A DNA stretch of 64,000 bases from Prochlorococcus marinus (GCF_001180325.1 NZ_CVSZ01000079.1:1-64000), one strand, 5' to 3'. Counted from the stretch's first letter, positions 7,243-18,206 are shown. The notes: generated by a model not told the origin, from the sequence alone. Numbers and translations: made by a program.

Positions 7243-9152
7243 CTTAATAATTGAGGTGTTCTTTCTTTCTCAGGAATTTTGGTGAATTTGGAAAGAATAC
7301 TTAAAAATTCATCACCATCTAATGTTTCTTTTTCGATTAATAGATCAACTATCTTATCCATAGCATCTCTATTTTTACTTACTATATCGTAAGTTTCCTT
7401 ATAACACTCTTTAACCATTACTCTTACACTTTCATCTATTTGTTTAGAGATTGAATCAGAAACTTCACTTCTTGTCATTAAATCTCTACCAACAAATACT
7501 TCTTGATTACCACTTTCTAAAGCTATAGGGCCTAAATTACTCATTCCAAATCTGGTAACCATTTGGCGTGCCATTGAAGCAACTTGTTGGAAATCACCTC
7601 CTGCTCCTGTAGTAATCTCACCTTTTCCAAAAACTACATCTTCAGCAGCTCTTCCTCCTAAAGCACCCATTATTCTCGCTTTTAATTGAGCCCTGCTTAC
7701 AAGAGTTTGTTCATCGTCTGGGGTAAACCAAGTTAATCCTTTAGCCTGGCCTCTTGGAATGACCGTAACTTTTTGAACAGGATCATGTGCTTTAACAAGT
7801 GAACCTATAAGAGCATGGCCAACTTCATGATAAGCGATTAATCTCTTGCTTCTACCATCTGTTAATGGAGAACCTTCCATTCCTGCGACAATCCTATCTA
7901 CAGAGTCATCAATTTCTGAAATACTTATAGAGTCTTTCCTCCTCCTTGCGGTTAATATGGCAGCCTCATTTAATAAATTTGCTAAATCTGCTCCAGTAAA
8001 ACCTGGTGTTCTTCTCGCAATACTTTCAAGTGTTAAATCCTCTTGAAGTTTCTTATTCCTGGCATGAACTTCCAGTATTGATAGTCTGCCCTTGATATCA
8101 GGTGCATCAACAGTTACTTGTCTATCAAATCTTCCTGGTCTCATTAGAGCCGAGTCTAGAACATCGGGCCTATTTGTTGCAGCAATTATTATTATTCCAC
8201 TATTCCCTTCAAAGCCATCCATTTCAGTAAGTAATTGGTTTAGAGTTTGTTCTCTTTCATCATTACCTCCACCAATACCTGCACCTCTTTGCCTTCCGAC
8301 AGCATCGATTTCATCAATAAAAATTAAACAAGGACTATTTTCTTTTGCTCTTTTGAAAAGGTCTCTAACTCTACTAGCACCGACACCTACAAACATTTCA
8401 ACAAATTCAGAACCTGATAATGAAAAAAATGGTACACCTGCTTCTCCTGCAATTGCTTTTGCTAAAAGGGTTTTCCCAGTACCAGGAGGTCCTACCAATA
8501 GAACGCCTTTCGGAATCCTTGCTCCTACAGAAGTGAATTTTTCTGGTTTTTTCAGGAAGGTGACAACTTCTTGTAAATCCTGTTTGGCTTCATTAACACC
8601 CGCAACATCATCAAAGACAACTCCAGTTTCAGCTTCCATTGCAAATCTTGCCTTTGTTTTACCAAACTGCATTGCTTGGCCAGGACCCCCAGGCATACCA
8701 TTTGATCTCCTTGCCAACAAAATTAAACCTCCAATCAATATGGCTGGGAAGAGTAAATTACCTAAGATTCCTAATGCAGGAGGAGCTGTTTTAACCGGAT
8801 GTACATCAAAACTGATCCCCTCATTTTTTAAAATATTTATAAGTTCTGGTGTTAAGCCTGGAAGATCTACGCGCAACCTTTGGACTTTATTGTCTAAATC
8901 GGAATCAATTGTCTCTATAACTGCATTTCTGCCTCCTTCAAAAATATCAACAGATGTAACCCTTCCTGAATTAATGTAATCTAAAAATCTTCCGTAACTA
9001 ACTCTTGCTACCGCAGTATTTCTTGGTGCAATAGTAGTCCCATTAGATTTAAGTGAATCAACATTGCTTGAGGATAAAAATTGGTAAGAAAGCGCTATGA
9101 CTAAAATTATAGGTAAAGCCCATAAAACTAATGTTTTAAATTTCTGATTCAT
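7239..9152 (-). CDS. ftsH: ATP-dependent zinc metalloprotease FtsH
   Basis: From the ATG at 9152 the protein has 637 residues. It has an N-terminal membrane helix (6-24), a lumenal/periplasmic domain and a second helix (126-147). The AAA+ module carries Walker A GPPGTGKT (221-228) and Walker B LIFIDEID (276-283), and the M41 peptidase has zinc motif HEVGH (442-446). FtsH degrades damaged membrane proteins such as photosystem II D1. The frame is open up to 9275, but the 41 extra residues lack family similarity, so the internal start MNQKFKTL is preferred. It sits divergent from sipA and convergent with clpP. Confidence 0.95.
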   Translation of the reverse strand: MNQKFKTLVLWALPIILVIALSYQFLSSSNVDSLKSNGTTIAPRNTAVARVSYGRFLDYINSGRVTSVDIFEGGRNAVIETIDSDLDNKVQRLRVDLPGLTPELINILKNEGISFDVHPVKTAPPALGILGNLLFPAILIGGLILLARRSNGMPGGPGQAMQFGKTKARFAMEAETGVVFDDVAGVNEAKQDLQEVVTFLKKPEKFTSVGARIPKGVLLVGPPGTGKTLLAKAIAGEAGVPFFSLSGSEFVEMFVGVGASRVRDLFKRAKENSPCLIFIDEIDAVGRQRGAGIGGGNDEREQTLNQLLTEMDGFEGNSGIIIIAATNRPDVLDSALMRPGRFDRQVTVDAPDIKGRLSILEVHARNKKLQEDLTLESIARRTPGFTGADLANLLNEAAILTARRRKDSISISEIDDSVDRIVAGMEGSPLTDGRSKRLIAYHEVGHALIGSLVKAHDPVQKVTVIPRGQAKGLTWFTPDDEQTLVSRAQLKARIMGALGGRAAEDVVFGKGEITTGAGGDFQQVASMARQMVTRFGMSNLGPIALESGNQEVFVGRDLMTRSEVSDSISKQIDESVRVMVKECYKETYDIVSKNRDAMDKIVDLLIEKETLDGDEFLSILSKFTKIPEKERTPQLLS

Positions 9153-9258
9153 TAATTTGGAAAAATCTATTATAAGATTGTAGAATGAATACATGCATTT
9201 CGTTGATATTTGCTCTAACTTTATGCTTATACTACGCTTAAATGTATCCAATTTATAA

Positions 9259-9468
9259 ATGAAATTTGAGATCAAAGATAAGGTTAAGTTGATCGCGCCA
9301 GTCTCCTACTTAAAAACTTCAGATAATATGCCGATGTTAAGACCACCTGATCTGGTTGCAATTGATGAAATTGGGGAAATCCTATCAATCCAATCCCCAG
9401 ATACTGTTGAAGTAAAGTTTAGAAGAGGTTCTTTCTTAATAGATATTGATAAGATTGAGAAAAACTAA
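9259..9468 (+). CDS. sipA: SipA regulatory protein (DUF3148, NblS-interacting)
   Basis: The 69-residue protein carries the DUF3148/SipA pattern: a short SH3-like beta barrel with [15 protein letters not shown] and [17 protein letters not shown], followed by [13 protein letters not shown]. In Synechococcus, SipA binds the histidine kinase NblS, which controls high-light and stress responses including hli genes. It is divergent from ftsH with about 106 bases between their starts, so the two may share a regulatory region. Confidence 0.85.
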   Translation: MKFEIKDKVKLIAPVSYLKTSDNMPMLRPPDLVAIDEIGEILSIQSPDTVEVKFRRGSFLIDIDKIEKN

Positions 9469-9469
9469 C

Positions 9470-10687
9470 TTAAAAGTTTTTTTCCCACCTATTAGAAATT
9501 TCTGAACATATTTTTTTCTTCCCCGAAATACTCAAAAAAGGTTTTGAAAAATACTTTTGAGATAATTTAAGAATATCTAACGAAGATATTTCCTCTATTT
9601 TTGAATTAAAATCGATTTCAGAAATTGGTGAAATACCATAACTAATTAATTGAACCTTTCTCTGTAAAATTTCATCTAATGATTGATTCCCTAAAAGAAA
9701 AGAACCTTTTAGTTTTTCTTTTGCTAAAAATATTTCAGCATCAGTCAAAGTATTAAAAAGTAAATTTTTCCATAGTGTTGATAAAAGTTCAAAAGCAAAA
9801 AGTGCTTGCTTATTAGAAACGGATAAATAAATTAAAAATGGGGCATTCCCACTCCTAATAGGATAATAAACACCTAAATCGTAAGTAATACCATGTTTTT
9901 CTCTAAAAAGTTTAAATAAAGCAGCGCTCATTCCATATGACAAGTATGACTCCAAAACCTTAAGTGGCAAATATTCACTACTTCTTCGCGAGCAAGTTTG
10001 GTCCCCCATCATTATTATTGTTTGATTTGAATCATTATTATTAAAATCAATTCTATTTTTAGAACTTAAATCGTGATTTATAGTTCTTGATTTTTCTTCT
10101 AAGTTGTTTTTTTCTAATTTTTCTATACTCACTCCATTTATTGCTGAATTATTTGAAATTAAATACTTATCTCGACTTTTAAAATTTTTAAACTCAAGCA
10201 AAACATCTTCATAGGTAATCTCAGGGACATCATTTGCATTGCCATTTGTGTTAAAGGCATAAGGATGATTTGAGTAAACAATTCTTCTCCAGTTTTCAAA
10301 ACAGATATTAAATGGATTCTCTTTATCTTTTTTTATAAAATTAATTGATGATTTTTTTACTTTTTGAAATTCAATTTCTAAGAGAGTTGGTTTGTTAATT
10401 ATTAAATCTAATAAAGGGAATAATTTGCTGAAATGTTCATTTAGGGATTTAATACTTATTGAGATACCATCTTCAAATATTTCTTGATTTAATTCTGCTC
10501 CATAGGACTCAACAAACTCCGAAAGAGTGAAATTATTAAAACCCTCACATCCTCTGGTAAGTAATGAACTGAGGATCTTGTTTATACCTTTTTTGCCAAT
10601 ACTATCCATATCACTGCCCCCCTTAATCCAAATTAAGGAAGTTGAAAAACTCCTTTTTTTATTATTTAAATAATATTTTTTTAACAT
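9470..10687 (-). CDS. M16 family peptidase, inactive-type subunit
   Basis: This 405-residue protein has the two-lobed M16 (insulinase / processing-peptidase) fold. In the N-lobe, where the zinc motif HxxEH is expected, it has a KGINKILSSLLTRG stretch without those residues. It is therefore probably the non-catalytic partner. The C-lobe shows the usual M16 features (SYLSYGMSAALFKLFREKHG; YDLGVYYPIRSG). It overlaps the upstream catalytic M16 gene by 7 bases, consistent with a heterodimer encoded by one operon. Confidence 0.85.
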   Translation of the reverse strand: MLKKYYLNNKKRSFSTSLIWIKGGSDMDSIGKKGINKILSSLLTRGCEGFNNFTLSEFVESYGAELNQEIFEDGISISIKSLNEHFSKLFPLLDLIINKPTLLEIEFQKVKKSSINFIKKDKENPFNICFENWRRIVYSNHPYAFNTNGNANDVPEITYEDVLLEFKNFKSRDKYLISNNSAINGVSIEKLEKNNLEEKSRTINHDLSSKNRIDFNNNDSNQTIIMMGDQTCSRRSSEYLPLKVLESYLSYGMSAALFKLFREKHGITYDLGVYYPIRSGNAPFLIYLSVSNKQALFAFELLSTLWKNLLFNTLTDAEIFLAKEKLKGSFLLGNQSLDEILQRKVQLISYGISPISEIDFNSKIEEISSLDILKLSQKYFSKPFLSISGKKKICSEISNRWEKNF

Positions 10688-11931
10688 TTACCAGGTGATG
10701 CAACTAAAGTATATTTTTCTCCACGGATATATTCTGTGATCTCTTTGAAATTATCCAAGTCATTCCAGTAATTTAAATGACTATCTAAATTACTGATTGA
10801 AGATTTTCTACCCCAAAGAAGTTCATTTCCAAAGAATGAAGAAAGCTGTGTAGATGTTTCTAAATTAAAGATATAGTTACTTTTTACAATATTAATTGCT
10901 TTTTTTATTTCATCCAAAGCCAAGGCTTTAAAATTTGAAATCTCATCAATTGTTTTATTGATTTGCTTTTCTACAAAATTAATATCTTTGGCCTCACAAC
11001 TTGCTTCAATTATAAATAATCCGCCTAATTCTCCAGCATTTACATCTACATATACTGATTCAACAAGATTACTATCTTCTTTTAAAATTTTAACTAATCT
11101 GCTGTTTCTTCCAACAGAAAGTATTGATGCTAATATCTCTAGTCCAATAATATTTTTTTGTTCATTTAGGTTTGGGATAAACCAAGCCATAAATATTCTA
11201 GAAAACTCTAAATTATCAAATTTAACTGACTCTCTACCATTCCTAATCTTTAAGGAGGGTTTATTTTTTGGATTTATTAAATTTGAACTTTTTTTTATGC
11301 CAGATAGATCACTTTTTTCAAAAATTTTATAAATTTCTTCAGAGAGATTCCCAGCAATTGCAATACAAATTTTTTCGGAAGTGTAATGTTTGCTATGAAA
11401 TTTTACGAGGTCATTTATCTCTAGGTTTTTAATACTATGTTCAGTTCCAAGAATCGAATTGGCATAATTCGGACTTAACCAAACCCTTTTTAAAAAATAA
11501 TTAAATAATCTTTCTTCAGGCTGATCATTTTGTTGTTTTATTTCATCAAGAACAACCCCTTTTTCTTTTATAAATTCATCAGGATTAAAATCTGGAGTAA
11601 CGATAATATTTGTCAAAAGAGCAAGTGATTCTTTAAAGTTACTGGGTGGAACTAAGACATGGTAATGTACATCATCATAACCTGTTGAAGCGTTACTTAA
11701 TCCGCCTAATGATTCAATTTTGTGGTCAAACTCACCTGGCATTATTTTGTTAGATCCTTTAAAAATCATATGTTCTAGAAAATGAGCAGTGCCGTTTTTA
11801 TTAACATCCTCAAATGAAGAACCTGCTTTGCACCAAATATCAATGCTTATAAGCGGCAATTCCTTATTATCCACAAACACACATCTAGTTTTGCTTGAAT
11901 GGGTGTAGTAATTAACTTCTCCTACGTTCAT
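10681..11931 (-). CDS. M16 family zinc metallopeptidase, catalytic subunit
   Basis: The 416-residue protein has the inverted zinc motif HFLEH (His50, Glu53, His54). The third ligand is a glutamate about 76 residues later (Glu130 in GVVLDEIKQQ), the spacing expected for M16B peptidases. Such enzymes degrade or process peptides and transit sequences. It is followed, with overlap, by the M16 gene lacking the motif. The active/inactive pair recalls mitochondrial processing peptidase alpha/beta subunits and bacterial two-subunit M16 enzymes. Confidence 0.9.
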   Translation of the reverse strand: MNVGEVNYYTHSSKTRCVFVDNKELPLISIDIWCKAGSSFEDVNKNGTAHFLEHMIFKGSNKIMPGEFDHKIESLGGLSNASTGYDDVHYHVLVPPSNFKESLALLTNIIVTPDFNPDEFIKEKGVVLDEIKQQNDQPEERLFNYFLKRVWLSPNYANSILGTEHSIKNLEINDLVKFHSKHYTSEKICIAIAGNLSEEIYKIFEKSDLSGIKKSSNLINPKNKPSLKIRNGRESVKFDNLEFSRIFMAWFIPNLNEQKNIIGLEILASILSVGRNSRLVKILKEDSNLVESVYVDVNAGELGGLFIIEASCEAKDINFVEKQINKTIDEISNFKALALDEIKKAINIVKSNYIFNLETSTQLSSFFGNELLWGRKSSISNLDSHLNYWNDLDNFKEITEYIRGEKYTLVASPGKC

Positions 11932-11948
11932 TTCGGTTCTCTATTTAA

Positions 11949-12697
<749 letters not shown>

Positions 12698-12698
<1 letters not shown>

Positions 12699-13612
12699 TG
12701 AAATTAAAAATATTAAAAAATTTATTTATTTATTTTTTATTATTTACACCAATATCTCTTGGGATAATTTCCTGTTCTGGAAGTAATAAATCTAATTCAA
12801 AATTTAAAGAGGAAATAACCTCAGATTCCATACCTCCCATTACAGCTGTTGCCGCACTAGGTCAACTTTCTCCTTCTGGAGAGATTAGGCAATTGGCAGC
12901 TCCAATAAGTCAGTTTGGCTCTTCCCCCCGAATTGTTGAAATTTTAGTAAATGAAGGAGATTTCGTAAAAAAAGGTGATATCCTCGCAATCTTTGAAAAT
13001 AGAGAAAAATTAATTGCTGATCTTGAAAGGAATGAAAATCTAATTAATACTATTAACGAAGAAATTACCCTCAAGAAAGATCAAATTCAAAGGTATGAGT
13101 TAGCTTTGAGCAAAGAAGCTTATTCTTTTGTAGAGTTTTCACAAAGAAAAGATGAATTATTAAAATTGCAAAAACAGAAAATAAACCTTATCGGAGATCA
13201 AAAAAATATCAAGATAGATCTATTTAATTCAAAACTAAGAAGTCCAATTGATGGCTTTATTCTTGGAATAAATAAGAGAGTTGGTGAGAGGCCTCAAAAT
13301 GAAGGGATTTTGGATATTGGTTCTAGTCAAAAAATGGAAGCTTTGATAGAAGTTTATGAATCTGATATAGATAGAGTCTTTATCTCTCAGAATGTTGAAT
13401 TGAGCAGTGAGAATGGCGGTTTCCAAAAAAATCTTAATGGAAAGGTGATTAGGATTAGTCCTCAGGTAAAACAAAGAAAAGTTTTATCGACTGATCCAAC
13501 AGGGGATGCTGATTCGCGAATTATCGAGGTACTAGTAAAACTAGATCAAGATTCTATAAATATCGTACAAAACTATGCAGGAATGAAAGTGATTGCAAAA
13601 TTTATTCCCTAA
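12698..13612 (+). CDS. devB: DevB-type membrane fusion protein of an ABC exporter (HlyD-like)
   Basis: The 304-residue periplasmic adaptor has an N-terminal hydrophobic signal ending in a lipobox-like IISC (Cys26). A beta-barrel/lipoyl half (EILVNEGDFVKKGDILAIFE), a coiled-coil hairpin (about 110-165) and the matching lipoyl half (SPIDGFILGINKRVGE) follow. The DevB/HlyD family links the inner-membrane DevCA transporter to an outer-membrane pore. In filamentous relatives it exports heterocyst glycolipids; here the substrate is unknown. Its stop overlaps the devC ATG by one base. Confidence 0.85.
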
Positions 13613-14784
13613 TGAGTTTTTCTTTTTTAAAATTTAGAAAAATACCATTAGCTTGGTTGTTATTAACAAGGCAACCATTAAGGCTAGCAGTTGCCATTGC
13701 TGGGATCAGTTTTGCAGGGATTTTGATGTTTATGCAATTAGGTTTTAGAGATGGTTTATTTGATACGAGCGTAACTATTCATAAACTTCTAGATGCCGAT
13801 CTTGTTTTGATAAGTCCTAGATCAAAAAGCTCTATAAGCATGAGTGGATTCCCAAAAAGAAGGTTAATCCAAACTCTCGCAATAGAAGATGTTGAAAAAA
13901 CTGCTCCTGTTAATCTAAATTATTTACTTTGGAGAAATCCCGAAAATCTTAAAACTAGATCAATCCTTGCATTAGGTTTTAATCCCTCTGATTCACTTCT
14001 TTTAGATGAGGGATTCTCAAAAAAAGCTTATAAATTGAGAAATCCATCAAGAGTTCTTTTTGACAAACTATCTAGACCTGAATTTGGACCCATTGAAGAA
14101 TGGTTCTTATCTGAAAAAAAAGTTGAGACTGAGGTTGCTGGGAAAAGGGTAATTGTTGAAGGCCTTGTGGAGTTGGGACCATCTTTTGGTGCAGATGGTA
14201 ATTTGATAACTAGTCGAGAAACCTTCTTAAGACTATTTCCTGCAAATCCTCCTGGCAGTATAGAAATTGGTTTGGTAAAGCTTAAAAAAGGATCTGATCC
14301 TGAATTGATTTCAAAGATACTAAATAAATCGCTCCCAAATGATGTAAGGGTTCTTACAAAAAAACAATTTATAGAATTTGAAAAGAATTATTGGAAAAAT
14401 AGTACTGCAATAGGTTTTATATTTAGTTTGGGAGCTTTGATGGGTTTTGTTGTAGGATGTGTGGTCGTTTATCAAATTCTTTATAGTGACGTTACAGATC
14501 ACCTACCAGAGTACGCCACCTTATTGGCAATGGGGTATAGACTTAAGTCCCTTTTCTTTGTTGTAGCTAGAGAAGGGTTTTTGTTGGCATTGTTTGGTTA
14601 TTTACCTGCTTATTTCTCTGGTCAAATTCTTTACTCAGTTATAAGAAGTTCTACTAAACTCCCAATAATAATGGACGCAGAAAAAACTATTTTAATTTTC
14701 GTATTAGTTTTAGTTATGTGTATGGGGTCCGCCGCTGTTGCGATGCGTAAATTAGTTGACGCTGATCCTGCCGAAATTTTTTAA
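13612..14784 (+). CDS. devC: DevC-type ABC exporter permease
   Basis: The 390-residue protein has the MacB/FtsX-like arrangement: one N-terminal membrane helix (LAVAIAGISFAGILMFMQL), a large extracytoplasmic domain, then three C-terminal helices. The latter include FIFSLGALMGFVVGCVVVYQ and ILIFVLVLVMCMGSAAVAM. It ends DADPAEIF, typical of DevC. It should form the membrane part of the exporter with the adjacent DevA ATPase and DevB adaptor. Gene order B-C-A is that of Anabaena devBCA. Confidence 0.87.
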   Translation: MSFSFLKFRKIPLAWLLLTRQPLRLAVAIAGISFAGILMFMQLGFRDGLFDTSVTIHKLLDADLVLISPRSKSSISMSGFPKRRLIQTLAIEDVEKTAPVNLNYLLWRNPENLKTRSILALGFNPSDSLLLDEGFSKKAYKLRNPSRVLFDKLSRPEFGPIEEWFLSEKKVETEVAGKRVIVEGLVELGPSFGADGNLITSRETFLRLFPANPPGSIEIGLVKLKKGSDPELISKILNKSLPNDVRVLTKKQFIEFEKNYWKNSTAIGFIFSLGALMGFVVGCVVVYQILYSDVTDHLPEYATLLAMGYRLKSLFFVVAREGFLLALFGYLPAYFSGQILYSVIRSSTKLPIIMDAEKTILIFVLVLVMCMGSAAVAMRKLVDADPAEIF

Positions 14785-14797
14785 CAATTAAAGATAA

Positions 14798-15526
14798 ATG
14801 GTTAAAGCTAATAAATCAAAAAATAATGTTAAAAATTTTAAAACAGTCTCAATAAATAATTTGACTCACTTTTATGGGAAAAATCAGAATAAAAAACAAG
14901 TTCTTAATGACGTTAATTTAAATATTGATAAAGGAGAGCTGGTTCTTTTGAAAGGACCTTCTGGATGTGGTAAAACGACTCTTTTAACATTAATTGGTGC
15001 ATTGAGAACTTGTCAAAGTGGAGATTTAACTGTATTAAATAATCAGTTAAATGGAGCATCAAGGAAAACTCGTCAGATTCTTAGAAGAAGTATTGGGATG
15101 ATTTTTCAAGGTCACAATCTACTGAGATGTTTAACAGCAGAACAAAATGTCCAGATGGGCGCCGATTTAATAAAAGGTTTAACATATTTACAAAGACGGG
15201 AAATAGCAAGGAATTGGTTGTCAGCAGTAGGATTAGAAGAACATCATAAAAAGTTACCAAATGACTTATCTGGTGGGCAGAAACAGAGAGTAGCAATCGC
15301 TCGAGCTTTATCTGCTAATCCAAAGCTTTTATTAGCGGATGAGCCCACTTCTGCCTTAGATAGCGTCACAGGAAGAGAAATAGTAACCCTTTTAAGGAAA
15401 CTAGCAAAAGAGCAAAATTGTTCTGTACTTATGGTGACGCATGATCCAAGGATTTCTGATATGGCTGATAGGATATTAAATATGGAAGATGGTAAAATAT
15501 ATAGTGCTCATAGTGAGCTAATATAA
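14798..15526 (+). CDS. devA: DevA-type ABC exporter ATP-binding protein
   Basis: The 242-residue ATPase has Walker A GPSGCGKTT (53-61), a Q-loop (MIFQGHNLL), the signature LSGGQKQR (about residue 156), Walker B LLLADEPTSALD and the switch histidine in VTHDPR. It belongs to the MacB/LolD-like exporter ATPases. It lies 13 bases after devC and completes the B-C-A exporter module. The first 16 residues are a poorly conserved basic extension, so a slightly later start cannot be excluded. Confidence 0.9.
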   Translation: MVKANKSKNNVKNFKTVSINNLTHFYGKNQNKKQVLNDVNLNIDKGELVLLKGPSGCGKTTLLTLIGALRTCQSGDLTVLNNQLNGASRKTRQILRRSIGMIFQGHNLLRCLTAEQNVQMGADLIKGLTYLQRREIARNWLSAVGLEEHHKKLPNDLSGGQKQRVAIARALSANPKLLLADEPTSALDSVTGREIVTLLRKLAKEQNCSVLMVTHDPRISDMADRILNMEDGKIYSAHSELI

Positions 15527-15544
15527 TTAAAAGTTAAAAATTTT

Positions 15545-15694
15545 ATGTCTAAGAGAAGGAATCTAAAAAAAGAAAAGCAGGAACGTAATAGAGCCTATGC
15601 TAGAAAATTCAAAAAAAGGAAATTAAGAACTGATGGAAGACCTGATGGTGGAAACGTTACAGGTACAATAAATAATGGCGGTGCAGCTGATTAG
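15545..15694 (+). CDS. Small basic protein downstream of devA (49 aa)
   Basis: A 49-codon ATG frame encodes MSKRRNLKKEKQERNRAYAR, a further basic run, and then a glycine/asparagine-rich acidic tail (DGRPDGGNVTGTINNGGAAD). The split, highly basic then glycine-rich composition and clean start/stop suggest a genuine small protein, possibly nucleic-acid or ribosome binding. It is 18 bases after devA on the same strand. No family is recognised. Confidence 0.6.
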   Translation: MSKRRNLKKEKQERNRAYARKFKKRKLRTDGRPDGGNVTGTINNGGAAD

Positions 15695-15755
15695 GAAATA
15701 TCTATTATTTTTATCTTTTGGAGTTCAATATATTATGCATATTTAAGACATAATC

Positions 15756-16667
15756 ATGAATGTAAGTATTGTTATACCGACTTACAATAGATTACCTATA
15801 TTAGAGAAATGTCTCTTTGCGCTTGAGAATCAAAAATTAGATACAAGTATTAGCAATTATGAAGTAATTGTAGTTGATGATGGATCAACTGATGGGACAA
15901 CCTCATGGATAAATAAAAACAAAGCTAATCTCCCACATGTTGTTCTATTTCAACAAGAACATGGAGGCCCTGCACTAGGAAGAAATCTGGGAGTAATTAA
16001 ATCAAAATATGAAATTATTATATTCATTGATAGTGATCTTATTGTTTTAAACAATTTTATTAATTGCCACGTAGAAAAATTACTTGCCTTTTGGAGAAAA
16101 AATGATAAAAAATGTTTTACCTATGGCTCGGTAGTCAATACATCAAATTTTCTATATCCTCAGAGTGAAAAACATAAAATAATGGACACTTCTTTTGCAT
16201 ACTTTGCCACTGGGAATGTAGCGATATCAAAAGAATTGATTTTAAGTGTGGGATTATTTGATACTTCTTTTAGTCTTTACGGTTGGGAGGATTTAGAACT
16301 TGGAGAAAGATTAAAAAAAATTGGGACAAAATTAATTAAATGCCCAAATGCAGTAGGTTTTCATTGGCATCCGCCATTTAATTGCGAACAAATAGATGCA
16401 TTAATAGCTCAAGAAAAAGAGAGAGCAAAAATGGCTTTAGTGTTTTATAAGAAACATCCAAATTTAAGGGTTAGATTTATGATTCAATTAACTCCTCTTC
16501 ATAATTTACTTTGGCAAATTCTTTGCTTGGGAGGACTAATCAGTGTAGATAGAATCATTCCTTTATTAAGATTCCTAGTAAATATAAGAAGAAATAGACT
16601 TGCACTTGAGATACTTAGGATCCCTCTAAATATGATCTACATTAAACAGTTAACCAAATCAAGATAA
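15756..16667 (+). CDS. Family 2 (GT-A) glycosyltransferase
   Basis: The 303-residue enzyme begins with the GT2 fold (SIVIPTYNR; VVDDGSTDGT at about 39-48), an NTP-sugar metal site DSD (92-94) and the acceptor-side GWEDLELGERL motif typical of galactosyltransferase-like GT2/GT27 C-terminal regions. The last ~70 residues contain hydrophobic stretches that may associate with the membrane. It probably makes a cell-surface polysaccharide or lipid-linked sugar. The acceptor is unknown. It is monocistronic or shares the devBCA transcript. Confidence 0.83.
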   Translation: MNVSIVIPTYNRLPILEKCLFALENQKLDTSISNYEVIVVDDGSTDGTTSWINKNKANLPHVVLFQQEHGGPALGRNLGVIKSKYEIIIFIDSDLIVLNNFINCHVEKLLAFWRKNDKKCFTYGSVVNTSNFLYPQSEKHKIMDTSFAYFATGNVAISKELILSVGLFDTSFSLYGWEDLELGERLKKIGTKLIKCPNAVGFHWHPPFNCEQIDALIAQEKERAKMALVFYKKHPNLRVRFMIQLTPLHNLLWQILCLGGLISVDRIIPLLRFLVNIRRNRLALEILRIPLNMIYIKQLTKSR

Positions 16668-16720
16668 AAAACTTTTAGAAATACACATCACTTGCTAGAA
16701 TCTATGAAATTAAATCCACA

Positions 16721-16784
16721 CATCTGACAGTTTCGGGTGATTTATTAATATTAAATCCCCGTCAGATGGAGGCTAACCCGAAAC
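16721..16784 (+). promoter_or_regulatory. Predicted H-type pseudoknot in the rpsB leader
   Basis: Two perfect complementary pairs interleave just upstream of rpsB. Stem 1 pairs CATCTGAC (16721-16728) with GTCAGATG (16761-16768). Stem 2 pairs GTTTCGGGT (16730-16738) with ACCCGAAAC (16776-16784). The order a-b-a'-b' makes a pseudoknot of 8 and 9 bp. A GGAGG sequence (16768-16772) lies at the junction, and the rpsB ATG follows 12 bases after stem 2. Ribosomal-protein leaders often mediate autogenous control, so S2 feedback on rpsB-tsf is a reasonable hypothesis. I do not know of a described cyanobacterial S2 leader. Confidence 0.7.
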
Positions 16785-16796
16785 CCCTTTTAAATT

Positions 16797-17501
16797 ATGG
16801 CTGTTGTATCACTATCAGAAATGATGGAAGCTGGTGCTCATTTTGGGCATCAAACTAGACGTTGGAATCCAAAAATGTCTAAGTATATATATTGTGCGAG
16901 AAATGGAGTTCATATTATTGATCTTGTAAAAACAGCATTGTGTATGAACAATGCATATAAATGGACGAGAAACGCTGCAAAAAGCGGTAAACGTTTCCTC
17001 TTTGTCGGTACAAAAAAACAAGCATCAGATGTAGTAGCTCAGGAAGCTACAAGATGTGGAGCTGCATATGTAAATCAAAGATGGCTTGGAGGGATGTTGA
17101 CTAATTGGACAACAATGAAAGCTAGGATTGAAAGATTAAAGGATTTAGAAAGAATGGAAAGTAGTGGCTCAATAGCAATGAGGCCAAAAAAAGAAGCTGC
17201 AGTCTTAAGGAGAGAACTTGAAAGATTGCAAAAATACTTAGGTGGACTTAAGGGTATGAGAAGATTACCAGATGTGGTTGTATTGGTTGATCAGAGAAGA
17301 GAATCTAATGCAGTACTAGAGGCTAGAAAATTAGATATCTCATTAGTATCAATGTTGGATACAAATTGCGATCCTGATTTGTGTGAGGTCCCTATTCCTT
17401 GTAACGATGATGCCGTTAGATCTGTGCAACTTATTTTAGGAAGACTTGCAGATGCCATAAATGAGGGCAGAAAGGGCTCTAATGCCGAAAGAAAAAATTA
17501 A
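16797..17501 (+). CDS. rpsB: 30S ribosomal protein S2
   Basis: The 234-residue protein begins [20 protein letters not shown] and contains [11 protein letters not shown], the KKQASD segment, [12 protein letters not shown] and [13 protein letters not shown], all diagnostic of bacterial S2. It binds the 30S head and is needed for S1 assembly. It is followed 44 bases later by tsf, the near-universal bacterial order. The leader holds the predicted pseudoknot described at 16721-16784. Confidence 0.98.
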   Translation: MAVVSLSEMMEAGAHFGHQTRRWNPKMSKYIYCARNGVHIIDLVKTALCMNNAYKWTRNAAKSGKRFLFVGTKKQASDVVAQEATRCGAAYVNQRWLGGMLTNWTTMKARIERLKDLERMESSGSIAMRPKKEAAVLRRELERLQKYLGGLKGMRRLPDVVVLVDQRRESNAVLEARKLDISLVSMLDTNCDPDLCEVPIPCNDDAVRSVQLILGRLADAINEGRKGSNAERKN

Positions 17502-17545
17502 ATTACAATTTAAAACTTACTATTCATTATTTTTTATTACTTAAA

Positions 17546-18202
17546 ATGGGAAACATTACAGCAAAACTTGTAAAAGATCTTAGAGACAAAACTGGCGCAG
17601 GAATGATGGACTGCAAAAAAGCACTTAACGAGACTGAAGGAAATCTAGATAAAGCTTTGGAATGGTTAAGAAAGAAAGGTATAGCAAGTGCTGAAAAGAA
17701 ATCGGGAAGAGTAGCGGCCGAAGGGTCAATTGGTAGTTATATACATACTGGATCAAGAGTGGGAGTTTTACTAGAGTTAAATTGTGAAACTGATTTCGTT
17801 GCTAGAGGTGACATATTCCAATCTCTGTTGAAGGATGTCTCAATGCAAGTAGCAGCATGCCCAAATGTTGAGTATGTATCAATTGATGAAATCCCAGAAG
17901 ATGTTGTGGAAAAAGAAAAGCAGATTGAAATGGGTAGGGATGATTTATCTGGAAAACCAGAACAAATTAAAGAAAAAATAGTTGAAGGGAGAATAACAAA
18001 AAGACTTAATGAGCTTGTTTTGCTTTCACAACCTTACATTAAGGACAGTTCTTTAACAGTTGAAGATCTTGTTAAACAAGCCGCTGCAAAAATTGGGGAA
18101 AATATCAAAGTAAGACGCTTTACAAGATATACATTGGGTGAAGGTATTGAAAAAAATCAGATGGACTTTGCTGAAGAGGTTGCATCAATGCAAACAAATT
18201 AG
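17546..18202 (+). CDS. tsf: Elongation factor Ts
   Basis: The 218-residue protein has the N-terminal UBA-like domain ([21 protein letters not shown]) and the core with [11 protein letters not shown]. The C-terminal portion ends soon after [10 protein letters not shown]. It is the nucleotide exchange factor for EF-Tu. The length is that of compact cyanobacterial EF-Ts, shorter than the E. coli protein. It is co-oriented after rpsB and followed after four bases by an unrelated ORF. Confidence 0.98.
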   Translation: MGNITAKLVKDLRDKTGAGMMDCKKALNETEGNLDKALEWLRKKGIASAEKKSGRVAAEGSIGSYIHTGSRVGVLLELNCETDFVARGDIFQSLLKDVSMQVAACPNVEYVSIDEIPEDVVEKEKQIEMGRDDLSGKPEQIKEKIVEGRITKRLNELVLLSQPYIKDSSLTVEDLVKQAAAKIGENIKVRRFTRYTLGEGIEKNQMDFAEEVASMQTN

Positions 18203-18206
18203 TCAC

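Noticed and set aside
8092..8979. Long (295-codon) open frame on the plus strand opposite ftsH
   Set aside because: It is the shadow of a highly conserved FtsH frame. The protein has no recognisable domain and the opposite strand carries all the AAA+ and zinc motifs.
10958..11332. Plus-strand frame within the catalytic M16 gene
   Set aside because: No motif is present, while the minus-strand frame carries the HFLEH zinc site region and family conservation.
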